Shown here in pieces: positions 1 to 5,115 of a stretch of DNA of 5,430 bases. Source of the stretch: Acidobacteriota bacterium. Its GTDB lineage: Bacteria > Acidobacteriota > Vicinamibacteria > Vicinamibacterales > CAVVIG01. The position numbers and the translations under genes are program-made. The notes under the pieces were generated by a model. The model worked only from the letters and a program-made list of their open reading frames with translations. It made no database searches and was not told the DNA's origin. The stretch lies in assembly GCA_003222455.1 (NCBI GenBank), contig QHWF01000280.1:1-5430 (forward strand), given 5' to 3'. Numbering within the stretch: the stretch's first letter is position 1; each line of letters begins with the position of its first letter.

Positions 1-2
1 GC

Positions 3-1229
3 CATGCCCTCCTGAAGTTCGATACGCAGAACACGATACCCGGCGGCTCGCGCATCGCGTCGGCGACGCTGACGCTCACCCTGAAATCCGCCGGCGCCGA
101 CGCCACCCGCACGGTGAGCGTGTTGCCGATCACGAATTCATTCGTTCAGGAAGAAGCGAACTGGAACCTGCGCCGCGCCGGCTACGCCTGGACGACCGCC
201 GGCGGCGATTTCGGTTCGCTGGCGACGACCCAGACCGTATCGAACGTGGCCGGCAGCAAAGTGTCGATCAACGTGACCGCGCTCGTGCAGGCAGCGGTGA
301 GCGGCGCCTCGTCGTCGCGGTACACCCGGTTAGGTCTCGTCGATGCCGGCGTGTCGAGCGCCGGATCGGTCCGCCAGTACTACTCGTCGAAGGCCGTCGA
401 TCCGTCAGTGCGGCCGGTCTTGATCGTGGTGTACGGCGGCGATAGTCCGAACCCGACGGTGCCGCCACCGCCACCGCAGCCGGCGCCAACCACCGCAACC
501 CTCCGTGTGCTGCAGTACAACACGCATCACGGTGGCTGGGGGACTGACGGTGCCTACAATCCGAGCCGCATCGTTGCCTGGATCGTGAAGTCACACGCCG
601 ACATCGTGTCGTTGAACGAAGTTGAGGTGAACACCAGCTGGAGCAAAGGGGCGGATCAGACGACTCTCTACCAGACCCTCCTTCAGAGTGCGACGGGCAA
701 GCCGTGGTACAAGGTGTTCATGACCAACGCAGGCGCGACAAGCGGCAACGGTAACCTGATTCTCTCGAAGTACCCGTTCATCGCAACCGCAAGCAATCTG
801 ATGCCGGCCAGTCGCAGCGCGGTCGACGCCACGATTTCCGTCAACGGCCGCACGATCAACTTCACATCGACACATCTTGACAACGTCTCGGCCACGAACC
901 GGCTGGCGGAGCTCGCGGATCTGCTCCCGTGGGAAAGGACGCTCGCCGAGCAGCGGATCGTGCTCGGCGACTACAATGCCTGGCCGGAGACCACCGAAAT
1001 CGCGACCATGAAGGCGACGTACACCGATACCTGGCCTTCAGCGCAGGCCCTGGGGACTGCGGTCGGCACCGGCATCACGCACGGCGCGCACCGGGTCGAC
1101 TACATTTTTCAATCGAAGAACGCGACCTACCTGAGTCTCACGAGCATGCAGATTTTCAATACGGCAGATGCGAACGGCGTGAAGCCGTCCGATCACGAGC
1201 CGGTGCTGGCGGTCTTTCAGGTCAAGTAA
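3..1229 (+). CDS. Secreted DNRLRE-domain / endonuclease-exonuclease-phosphatase (EEP) family protein, 5' end missing
   Basis: The frame is open from the window edge, so this is a 3' fragment of 408 residues; the in-frame GTG at 114 is internal. Residues 1-145 read like the end of a DNRLRE-type beta domain (LLKFDT near the edge, then ATLTLTL, WN, and a closing PVLIVVY strand), a domain found in bacterial surface and secreted proteins. A linker follows (about 147-164, PTVPPPPPQPAPTT). From about 167 comes a full EEP fold of the DNase I / sphingomyelinase superfamily. Visible motifs are LQYNTHH (N173), LNEVE (E206), NGNLILSKYPF, STHLDN (H291), LGDYNAW (D323, N325), RVDYIF (D366) and SDHEP (D397, H398), so the metal-binding and catalytic set looks complete. 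Such enzymes cleave phosphodiesters in DNA, RNA, phospholipids or inositol phosphates; the substrate cannot be told here. Export is inferred from the domain pairing, because the signal peptide would lie outside the window. Confidence 0.9.
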   Translation, partial: HALLKFDTQNTIPGGSRIASATLTLTLKSAGADATRTVSVLPITNSFVQEEANWNLRRAGYAWTTAGGDFGSLATTQTVSNVAGSKVSINVTALVQAAVSGASSSRYTRLGLVDAGVSSAGSVRQYYSSKAVDPSVRPVLIVVYGGDSPNPTVPPPPPQPAPTTATLRVLQYNTHHGGWGTDGAYNPSRIVAWIVKSHADIVSLNEVEVNTSWSKGADQTTLYQTLLQSATGKPWYKVFMTNAGATSGNGNLILSKYPFIATASNLMPASRSAVDATISVNGRTINFTSTHLDNVSATNRLAELADLLPWERTLAEQRIVLGDYNAWPETTEIATMKATYTDTWPSAQALGTAVGTGITHGAHRVDYIFQSKNATYLSLTSMQIFNTADANGVKPSDHEPVLAVFQVK

Positions 1230-1248
1230 GCGTCGGCGAGTCAGTTCC

Positions 1249-1272
1249 CACGAAAGACGCAGAGTCGCGGAG
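1249..1272. repeat. Partial copy of the 9-nt CGCAG repeat family
   Basis: The segment contains GACGCAGAG followed by TCGCGGAG, two units in the same 9-nt register as the arms of the palindrome at 1452-1521. There is no matching second arm beyond the hairpin at 1267-1306, so this looks like a decayed or half copy. Confidence 0.5.
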
Positions 1273-1306
1273 CTTCAATCCTGATGGCGCAGGATTGTTC
1301 CTCCGC
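1267..1306. terminator. Imperfect hairpin, possible terminator of the EEP gene
   Basis: CAATCCTG (1276-1283) pairs perfectly with CAGGATTG (1290-1297) around a 6-nt loop. After a symmetric 3x3 internal loop, GCGGAG (1267-1272) pairs with CTCCGC (1301-1306). It lies 37 bp after the upstream stop codon. There is no T-tract on either side, so an intrinsic terminator is not proven; it may be an mRNA 3' stabiliser or part of the repeat mosaic. Confidence 0.35.
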
Positions 1307-1371
1307 TCCTCGTGCTCCGATCGGTCTTCGTCGACTTCCCCGGTCCAACCCGAGTTCGAGGTTCCAAGTCC

Positions 1372-1392
1372 CGCATCGCGCATCCTGCATTA
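1372..1392. repeat. Degenerate heptamer tandem
   Basis: Three consecutive 7-nt units read CGCATCG, CGCATCC and TGCATTA. The first two differ only at the last base and the third keeps GCAT. It is short and could be chance, but it sits inside a spacer made of other repeats. Confidence 0.4.
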
Positions 1393-1451
1393 CGAAATCC
1401 AAATTCCCTACGAGCGTGTCCGACTCATTACCCCGCCACACGACACGACGT

Positions 1452-1521
1452 TCAACGCAGAAACCGCAGAACTCGCAGAAAAAACCGGTTTTCTCTGCGC
1501 GTTCCGCGAGTTCTGCGTTGA
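1452..1521. repeat. 70-bp near-perfect palindrome built of 9-nt CGCAG units
   Basis: Two 35-nt arms meet without a spacer at a central AACCGGTT (1483-1490), and 30 of 35 positions pair. Each arm is itself a tandem of 9-nt units ending in CGCAG (left arm) or its complement with a CTGCG/CCGCG core (right arm). The palindrome begins 7 bp past the stop codon of the minus-strand small gene and also lies downstream of the EEP gene, so its transcript could fold as a bidirectional 3' hairpin between convergent genes. Related sequence occurs at 1249-1272 and 5019-5085. It resembles a REP-like dispersed intergenic repeat; I cannot assign a named family. Confidence 0.85.
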
Positions 1522-1527
1522 TCGTGG

Positions 1528-1692
1528 CTAGTGTGGCCTGACCAGGCCGAGCAGGCTGCGCAGGCCATTCAGCGATTGGATCATTCCAGCGATGAGCGAG
1601 GCATTAGCGCCATCGCGCGGAAAAATCGCTCCTGCTGACATTTCCAGGCGACTGATCAACTCCTCGGCCTTCTGACGCTCTTGGTCGGTCAC
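1528..1692 (-). CDS. Small uncharacterised protein, 54 aa
   Basis: Read on the minus strand from GTG at 1692 to TAG at 1528. The start is preceded by AAGGAGGAG (1707-1699), with 8 nt between GGAGG and the start codon, an almost ideal Shine-Dalgarno and the strongest in the window. The protein starts MTDQERQKAEELISRLEM, then SAGAIFPRDGANASLIAG and MIQSLNGLRSLLGLVRPH. The N-terminal half (about 2-20) looks like a charged amphipathic helix. The second half (about 30-52) is a hydrophobic, leucine-rich amphipathic helix, with a possible turn at FPRDGAN. No signal peptide, cysteines or known motif is visible. I do not recognise the family; a helical-hairpin oligomer or a small membrane-associated or regulatory peptide are guesses only. 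It converges on the EEP gene, and its upstream region is occupied by a MITE-like element. Confidence 0.68.
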   Translation of the reverse strand: MTDQERQKAEELISRLEMSAGAIFPRDGANASLIAGMIQSLNGLRSLLGLVRPH

Positions 1693-1698
1693 TCCCGT

Positions 1699-1707
1699 CT
1701 CCTCCTT
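1699..1707 (-). promoter_or_regulatory. Strong Shine-Dalgarno of the small gene
   Basis: AAGGAGGAG on the minus strand matches the anti-SD core over more than 7 nt at optimal spacing to the GTG at 1692. It is the main evidence that the small ORF is translated and that GTG is the start. It ends only 6 bp from the terminal repeat of the neighbouring 199-bp element. Confidence 0.75.
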
Positions 1708-1713
1708 GACTAA

Positions 1714-1912
1714 GTGCTGACTTTCATAAATACGGTGGCATTCGGCCGGCGATGCATCCCGCCTCGCTGCGTTGCTCGTCGGTCAAATACTCCCGGTATT
1801 CTCCCTCCTCGCGCCTTGCGATGCGGGTGGGGCCCCCAACGCGGCAGCCGCGTTGGGGACCCCGGGCGCCTCGCCGCCCTCGGTGCCTCACCGTATTTAT
1901 GAAAGGCAGCAC
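1714..1912. mobile_element. MITE-like 199-bp element with 24-bp terminal inverted repeats
   Basis: Positions 1714-1737 (GTGCTGACTTTC...) and 1889-1912 (...GAAAGGCAGCAC) are inverted copies matching at 23 of 24 positions. Weaker inverted similarity continues inward for about 20 nt. TAA flanks both ends (1711-1713 and 1913-1915) and may be a target-site duplication. The interior carries a strong hairpin (1829-1863) and no credible protein. Both strands have open frames starting at the terminal GTG, but this simply mirrors the inverted repeats. A non-autonomous element mobilised by a transposase in trans is the best reading; a large REP-type palindromic repeat is the alternative. It sits between the 3' end of the histidine kinase gene and the ribosome binding site of the small gene. 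Confidence 0.65.
1829..1863. repeat. Strong GC-rich hairpin inside the MITE-like element
   Basis: CCCCAACGCGGC (1834-1845) and GCCGCGTTGGGG (1847-1858) are perfect 12-bp arms around a single A. After one mismatch (C1833/A1859) the stem continues with GGGG (1829-1832) against CCCC (1860-1863). It could form a cruciform or an RNA hairpin and may serve as a transposition or termination structure. No T-tract follows it. Confidence 0.75.
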
Positions 1913-1951
1913 TAAGATGCCATTCCCCAGGTCGGTGGTGTCCCCGTTTTG

Positions 1952-3772
1952 TCAGCGTGAGACCACGGCCGCCGACGGAGCCGGCACGGGCACAGGTGCC
2001 AGCGGCAGATAGATGACGAAGGTTGCTCCGCGGCCAGGCTCACTCGTCACCACGATGCAGCCGCCGTTCTGCTTCACGATACCGTAAACGATCGACAATC
2101 CCAGCCCGGTGCCTTTGCCCTGCGGCTTCGTCGTAAAAAATGGCTCGAACAGCTTCGCACGGGTCTGCTCGTCGATGCCCATGCCCGTGTCCGCCACGGT
2201 CAGGCGCGCGTATCGTCCCGGTGTGCCATCGACGAGCGTGGCGGCTGCCCCTTCGTCGAGCTCGACCTGATCGACCCGGACGGTGATCCGGCCGCCTTCC
2301 GGCATGGCGTCGCGTGCGTTGACGACGAGGTTCAAGACGACCTGCTCGATCTGTCCGCTGTCCGCGACGACGTGAACCGGTTCGGGTGCGGTCACGAGCG
2401 CAAGCTCGACTTCGGGCCCCATCAGCCGCCGCACCATCGTGTCCATCCCGCGCACCACGTCCCCTAAGGCGAACAGCCGTGGGTTGGTCGATTGGCGCCG
2501 GCTGAATGCCAGCAGCTGGCGCGTCAGGCCCGCCCCGCGCTCGACCGATCGCTTGATGTCGACCGCCTCGTCGCGCGCCGCGTCATCCGCCTTCAGCTGC
2601 ATGAGGAGCAGATCGGCCGCGCCCATGACGCTCATGAGGATGTTGTTGAAATCGTGCGCCACGCCGGCGGCCAGGCGGCCGATCGCTTCGAGCTTCTGCG
2701 ACTGACGCAGTTGTTCTTCGAGGGCGCGGCGTTCGGTGATGTCGCGGATGAATCCGGTCAGGACCGCGCGGGCATCATTGCCGACGCGCGCCACGCTCAG
2801 CTCGATCGGGAACTCGGAGCCGTCGGCCTTCAATCCGGACATCTCGATCTGATGGCCCGCGAGCGGGCCGCGGCTGTGCGCGAAGTACTCGGTGAGCTCG
2901 ATCACGTGACGCGCGCGCTGGGCCGGCGGCAGGAGCAGCTCGACGTTGCGGCCGAGGACGTCGAGGCGTGCGTACCCGAACATCCGCTCGGCGGCTGGAT
3001 TGAACTCGCGGATGTTCAGCCTCGCGTCCATCGTGATGATGGCGTCGTGAGCCGCCTCGAGGATGGCGCCCTGGCGCGCCTCGCTTTCAGCGCCCGCGCG
3101 ATAGAGCTTGTAGGTCAGGTACAGTGGAGCCGACGCCAGCAGCAGCGTCATCCAGTATCCAGAGCTCTCGGTGACCGAGATGATGGCCGCGGCGGCCGCG
3201 GCGCCAATCATGTAACTGGGTGCGCTCGACGCGAAGTCGGTCCGCCAGATCCGCCACGGGCTTTGATTCGTCGTGAGCGCGATGGCGATGGCGATTGGAA
3301 TCGTGTTGACGAAAAAATACGTGAACGCCATCGCGCCGAGCGGCACGACGATTTGCGTGCCCGGCCTCGGATTCGCCGTGCCGCCGAGCCGCCAGTACAC
3401 CTGGCCCGCGGCCTGCACCGTGAGGACGAGGATGGCCATGTTGAACAGCGTGCGATACAGCGGATTGGGCGCCTTCGCATTCAGGGTCGACTGGCTCCAG
3501 CCGCCGGCGGCGCCGACCAGCATGGTCGCGTGCGGCCCGCGCAGGATCAGCGCCGCGATATCGACGACGTACGACACCGACATGTTCGATCCGCTCGCGA
3601 TCGGGAACTGCACCTTGAACGCCGATGTGAGCGACGACAGCAGAATCAGCAGGATCAGCGGCAGCAGCGGGGTGAACGCGGCGAACGGCAGGAAGGCGCA
3701 GAACACGACCGCGCCGAGCGTGATGATCGACAGAATGTACCAGCGGCCGCGGGCCGGCAGATCCCGGAGCAA
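1952..3772 (-). CDS. Membrane-bound PAS-domain sensor histidine kinase (NtrB/HPK4-like)
   Basis: About 606 aa if started at TTG 3772. Residues 12-225 are a multi-pass membrane region (hydrophobic runs near 12-50, 64-90, 108-128, 140-167, 184-222), a likely integral-membrane sensor that I cannot name. A PAS domain follows (about 236-347: AAHDAIITMD, FNPAAERMFGY, GFIRDITERR). Then comes the HisKA helix with the H-box GVAHDFNNIL (phospho-acceptor H373), and an HATPase_c domain with N-box N485 (LNLVVNARDAM), G1 DTG (528-530), F-box EPFFTTK (543-549) and G2 GKGTGLGLS (552-560). All catalytic motifs are intact. The protein ends in a short Pro/Ala tail without a receiver domain, so a partner response regulator is needed and none is visible. 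Start choice is uncertain: there is no clear Shine-Dalgarno, no upstream ATG or GTG in frame close to RDLPARGRWY, and the frame upstream of 3772 runs antisense into the HlyD gene. It is divergent from the exporter operon. Confidence 0.93.
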   Translation of the reverse strand: MLRDLPARGRWYILSIITLGAVVFCAFLPFAAFTPLLPLILLILLSSLTSAFKVQFPIASGSNMSVSYVVDIAALILRGPHATMLVGAAGGWSQSTLNAKAPNPLYRTLFNMAILVLTVQAAGQVYWRLGGTANPRPGTQIVVPLGAMAFTYFFVNTIPIAIAIALTTNQSPWRIWRTDFASSAPSYMIGAAAAAAIISVTESSGYWMTLLLASAPLYLTYKLYRAGAESEARQGAILEAAHDAIITMDARLNIREFNPAAERMFGYARLDVLGRNVELLLPPAQRARHVIELTEYFAHSRGPLAGHQIEMSGLKADGSEFPIELSVARVGNDARAVLTGFIRDITERRALEEQLRQSQKLEAIGRLAAGVAHDFNNILMSVMGAADLLLMQLKADDAARDEAVDIKRSVERGAGLTRQLLAFSRRQSTNPRLFALGDVVRGMDTMVRRLMGPEVELALVTAPEPVHVVADSGQIEQVVLNLVVNARDAMPEGGRITVRVDQVELDEGAAATLVDGTPGRYARLTVADTGMGIDEQTRAKLFEPFFTTKPQGKGTGLGLSIVYGIVKQNGGCIVVTSEPGRGATFVIYLPLAPVPVPAPSAAVVSR

Positions 3773-3781
3773 AGCGCTGCC

Positions 3782-3787
3782 AGTATA
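3782..3787 (-). promoter_or_regulatory. Possible -10 box of the histidine kinase gene
   Basis: TATACT reads on the minus strand 9 bp before the proposed TTG start. No -35 similarity exists at the right distance in the very GC-rich flank. If it is real, transcription would begin at or next to the start codon, giving a leaderless mRNA, which would fit the missing Shine-Dalgarno. Weak support. Confidence 0.3.
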
Positions 3788-3833
3788 CCGGCCGTGCCAC
3801 CGGGCGCCCGCGGCGGGCGGGGAGGCTCGGCTG

Positions 3834-3862
3834 TTGACGCGGTCAAACAGATGTTTTATACA
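3834..3862 (+). promoter_or_regulatory. Sigma70-type promoter of the HlyD/ABC exporter operon
   Basis: TTGACG (3834-3839) and TATACA (3857-3862) are separated by exactly 17 nt, each with one mismatch to the -35 and -10 consensus. They lie in a locally AT-rich patch in otherwise GC-rich DNA. The predicted transcription start, about 3869, is only about 9 nt before the ATG at 3878, so the leader would be very short and lacks a Shine-Dalgarno. Confidence 0.65.
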
Positions 3863-3871
3863 TGTGTTTGA
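3843..3871. promoter_or_regulatory. Palindromic operator overlapping the -10 box (TetR-like site)
   Basis: TCAAACAGATGT (3843-3854) and ACATGTGTTTGA (3860-3871) are inverted arms matching at 11 of 12 positions around TTTAT. The site covers most of the promoter spacer, the whole -10 box and the predicted start of transcription, where a dimeric repressor would block polymerase. Exporter operons of the HlyD/ABC/ABC-2 type are commonly controlled by TetR-family regulators, so that family is the first guess. No regulator gene is in the window. Confidence 0.55.
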
Positions 3872-3877
3872 AACGGC

Positions 3878-4954
3878 ATGACGCGGACCAGACGGCTTCT
3901 CTTCATCCTGGTGCTGGCGGCCGCCGCCGGCGGCGCCTACGCCTACCTGCGCACCCCGCCGGCCGCGCTCGTGCTGACCGGTGTCGTCACGACGAATGAC
4001 GTCATCGTCAGCCCGCAAATCGCCGGACAGATCGGCGAGTTGCGTGTCGGCGAGGGCGACGCCGTCACGCGGGATCAGCTGCTCGCGGTGATTACACCGG
4101 ACGAGTTGCGGGCCGACACCGCGTATTACACGCATAACGTGGCCGGACTCTCGTCGCAGGTCCGCGAATCGGAAGCGGCCCTGCGGTTTCAGGAGCGTCA
4201 AACTGTCGATCAGATTCGACAGGCCGAGTCGACGCTCGCCTCTGCCGAGGCACAGATGGCGGCCGCGGCCGCCGATCTCGAGAACGCCCGCCTGACGTTC
4301 ACCCGCACGCAGGACCTGAGCAAGCGCGGCGTGGTCTCGCCCCAGGAGCTCGATCAGGCGCGGACGACCGCCGACGCGGCCCAGGCGAAGATGGCCGCCT
4401 TGAACCGGCAGGTCGAGGCGCAGCGCGCTGCCGTGCAGCTGGCGCGATCCAATGCGGAGCAGATCACGGTGCGGCGCAGTCAGGTCCAGGCGAATGAGCA
4501 CATGCAGGCGGCGGCGGCGGCCCAGCGGACCAAGGCCGACGTCCGCCTGCGCTACACCGAGCTGCGCGCGCCGATCGACGGCGTGGTCGACGTTCGGGCG
4601 GCGCGCGTCGGCGAGGTGGTGAATCCGGGCCAGCCGGTGGTGACGCTGATCAACCCGGACGATCTGTGGGTGCGGATCGATGTCGAGGAGACCTACATCG
4701 ATCGGGTGCGCATCGGCGACCACCTGACCGTGCGACTGCCTTCGGGCGTGGAGCGGGACGGCACGGTGTTCTACCGCGGCGCTGACGCCGGCTTCGCCAC
4801 GCAGCGCGACGTCAGCCGCACGAAGCGCGACATCAAGACGTTCGAGATCCGGTTGCGTGTGGACAACAGGGATCGCCGGCTCGCCGTCGGGATGACGGCG
4901 TACGTGATGCTGCCGCTCGGCGTCGCAAGCCTCACTGGGAGCGTGTCTGAGTAA
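3878..4954 (+). CDS. HlyD/YbhG-like membrane fusion protein of an ABC efflux system
   Basis: 358 aa, a usual length for the family. An N-terminal signal anchor (MTRTRRLLFILVLAAAAGGAYAYL, residues 1-24) places the rest in the periplasm. Residues 34-72 form the first half of a biotinyl/lipoyl-like domain (TGVVTTNDVIVSPQIAGQI...GDAVTRDQLLAVI). Residues 77-222 are a long Ala/Gln/Glu/Arg-rich alpha-hairpin coiled coil that would reach towards an outer-membrane channel. Residues 227-260 complete the lipoyl domain (YTELRAPIDGVVDVRAARVGEVVNPGQPVVTLI). A beta-barrel part follows (about 264-347: LWVRIDVEETYIDRVRIGDHLTVRLPSG, ending LAVGMTAYVMLPL). The adaptor joins an inner-membrane transporter to a TolC-type channel. 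The ABC ATPase gene after it marks this as an exporter of the YbhGFSR kind; the substrate is unknown. The ATG fits the signal anchor but has no evident Shine-Dalgarno. Confidence 0.93.
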   Translation: MTRTRRLLFILVLAAAAGGAYAYLRTPPAALVLTGVVTTNDVIVSPQIAGQIGELRVGEGDAVTRDQLLAVITPDELRADTAYYTHNVAGLSSQVRESEAALRFQERQTVDQIRQAESTLASAEAQMAAAAADLENARLTFTRTQDLSKRGVVSPQELDQARTTADAAQAKMAALNRQVEAQRAAVQLARSNAEQITVRRSQVQANEHMQAAAAAQRTKADVRLRYTELRAPIDGVVDVRAARVGEVVNPGQPVVTLINPDDLWVRIDVEETYIDRVRIGDHLTVRLPSGVERDGTVFYRGADAGFATQRDVSRTKRDIKTFEIRLRVDNRDRRLAVGMTAYVMLPLGVASLTGSVSE

Positions 4955-5007
4955 CCAACGCCGGAGAACGCACAGGCCCAACCTTCGCTCGCCAGCGATT
5001 CAGCGAG

Positions 5008-5029
5008 CTTCGGCTTGGCAAGCGCGAAG
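5008..5029. repeat. Short hairpin in the spacer of the exporter operon
   Basis: CTTCGGCTTG (5008-5017) pairs with CAAGC-G-CGAAG (5019-5029) with one bulged G and a single-base loop, 10 bp in all. It overlaps the left arm of the larger repeat at 5019-5085. Just before it, GCTCGC and GCGAGC (about 4988-5007) can form a second small stem. With no T-tract it reads as intercistronic repeat structure, not a clear terminator. Confidence 0.5.
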
Positions 5030-5085
5030 GCCGCTGAGAAACACAGTGTCTTCTTTGCGTCCTTTGCGGCCTCTGCGTTGATCGT
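5019..5085. repeat. Second, degenerate copy of the palindromic CGCAG repeat
   Basis: The right part (5047-5085) aligns without gaps to 1487-1525 at 28 of 39 positions, including 14 identical bases TCTGCGTTGATCGT. It is made of 9-nt units TTTGCGTCC, TTTGCGGCC and TCTGCGTTG. The left arm (5019-5044) is a shorter inverted partner that appears to lack about one 9-nt unit; the arms meet near ACACAGTGT. It lies between the HlyD and ABC ATPase genes of what should be one operon. Confidence 0.7.
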
Positions 5086-5115
5086 CAGGTTCGCGCTCAC
5101 GGGGGACCGACGAAC

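Larger units (their letters stand above)
1230..1527. other. Repeat-rich intergenic spacer without a convincing gene
   Basis: Between the EEP gene stop and the convergent small gene I find no ORF with a ribosome binding site and credible protein composition. The stretch holds a short CGCAG-type repeat (about 1249-1272), an imperfect hairpin (1267-1306), a degenerate heptamer tandem (1372-1392) and a long palindrome (1452-1521), listed separately. The rest (about 1307-1371 and 1393-1451) shows nothing I can name. Open frames crossing this region are carried by the repeats and look non-coding. Confidence 0.7.

Noticed and set aside
1249..1521. Possible CRISPR array from the 9-nt periodic repeats
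   Set aside because: Units are 9 nt, directly adjacent and palindromic; there are no 25-40 nt repeats separated by unique spacers and no cas genes.
929..1531. 200-aa plus-strand frame overlapping the end of the EEP gene
   Set aside because: Out of frame with the EEP domain, which has intact motifs to its stop at 1229; the remainder runs through repeat DNA.
1714..1912. Two opposed 62-aa frames starting with MLxFINTV on both strands
   Set aside because: The matching starts come from the terminal inverted repeats of the MITE-like element; no ribosome binding site or protein-like composition.
1913..1951. Terminator for the kinase gene
   Set aside because: No inverted repeat with a T-tract is present between its stop and the MITE-like element.
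3770..3786. Sigma54-like TGGCA...TTGCT upstream of the kinase
   Set aside because: The spacing between the GG and GC elements is one base too short, which normally abolishes sigma54 recognition.
2492..3871. Long plus-strand open frame (459 aa) opposite the kinase
   Set aside because: It is fully antisense to the kinase, its composition is Arg/Gln/Ala-rich low-information, and it has no recognisable motif or ribosome binding site.
3773..4981. N-terminal 400-residue extension of the kinase reading frame on the minus strand
   Set aside because: It lies antisense to the well-supported HlyD gene, is rich in Arg/His/Gly without domain motifs, and precedes a normal kinase N-terminus. It is a shadow frame in GC-rich DNA.
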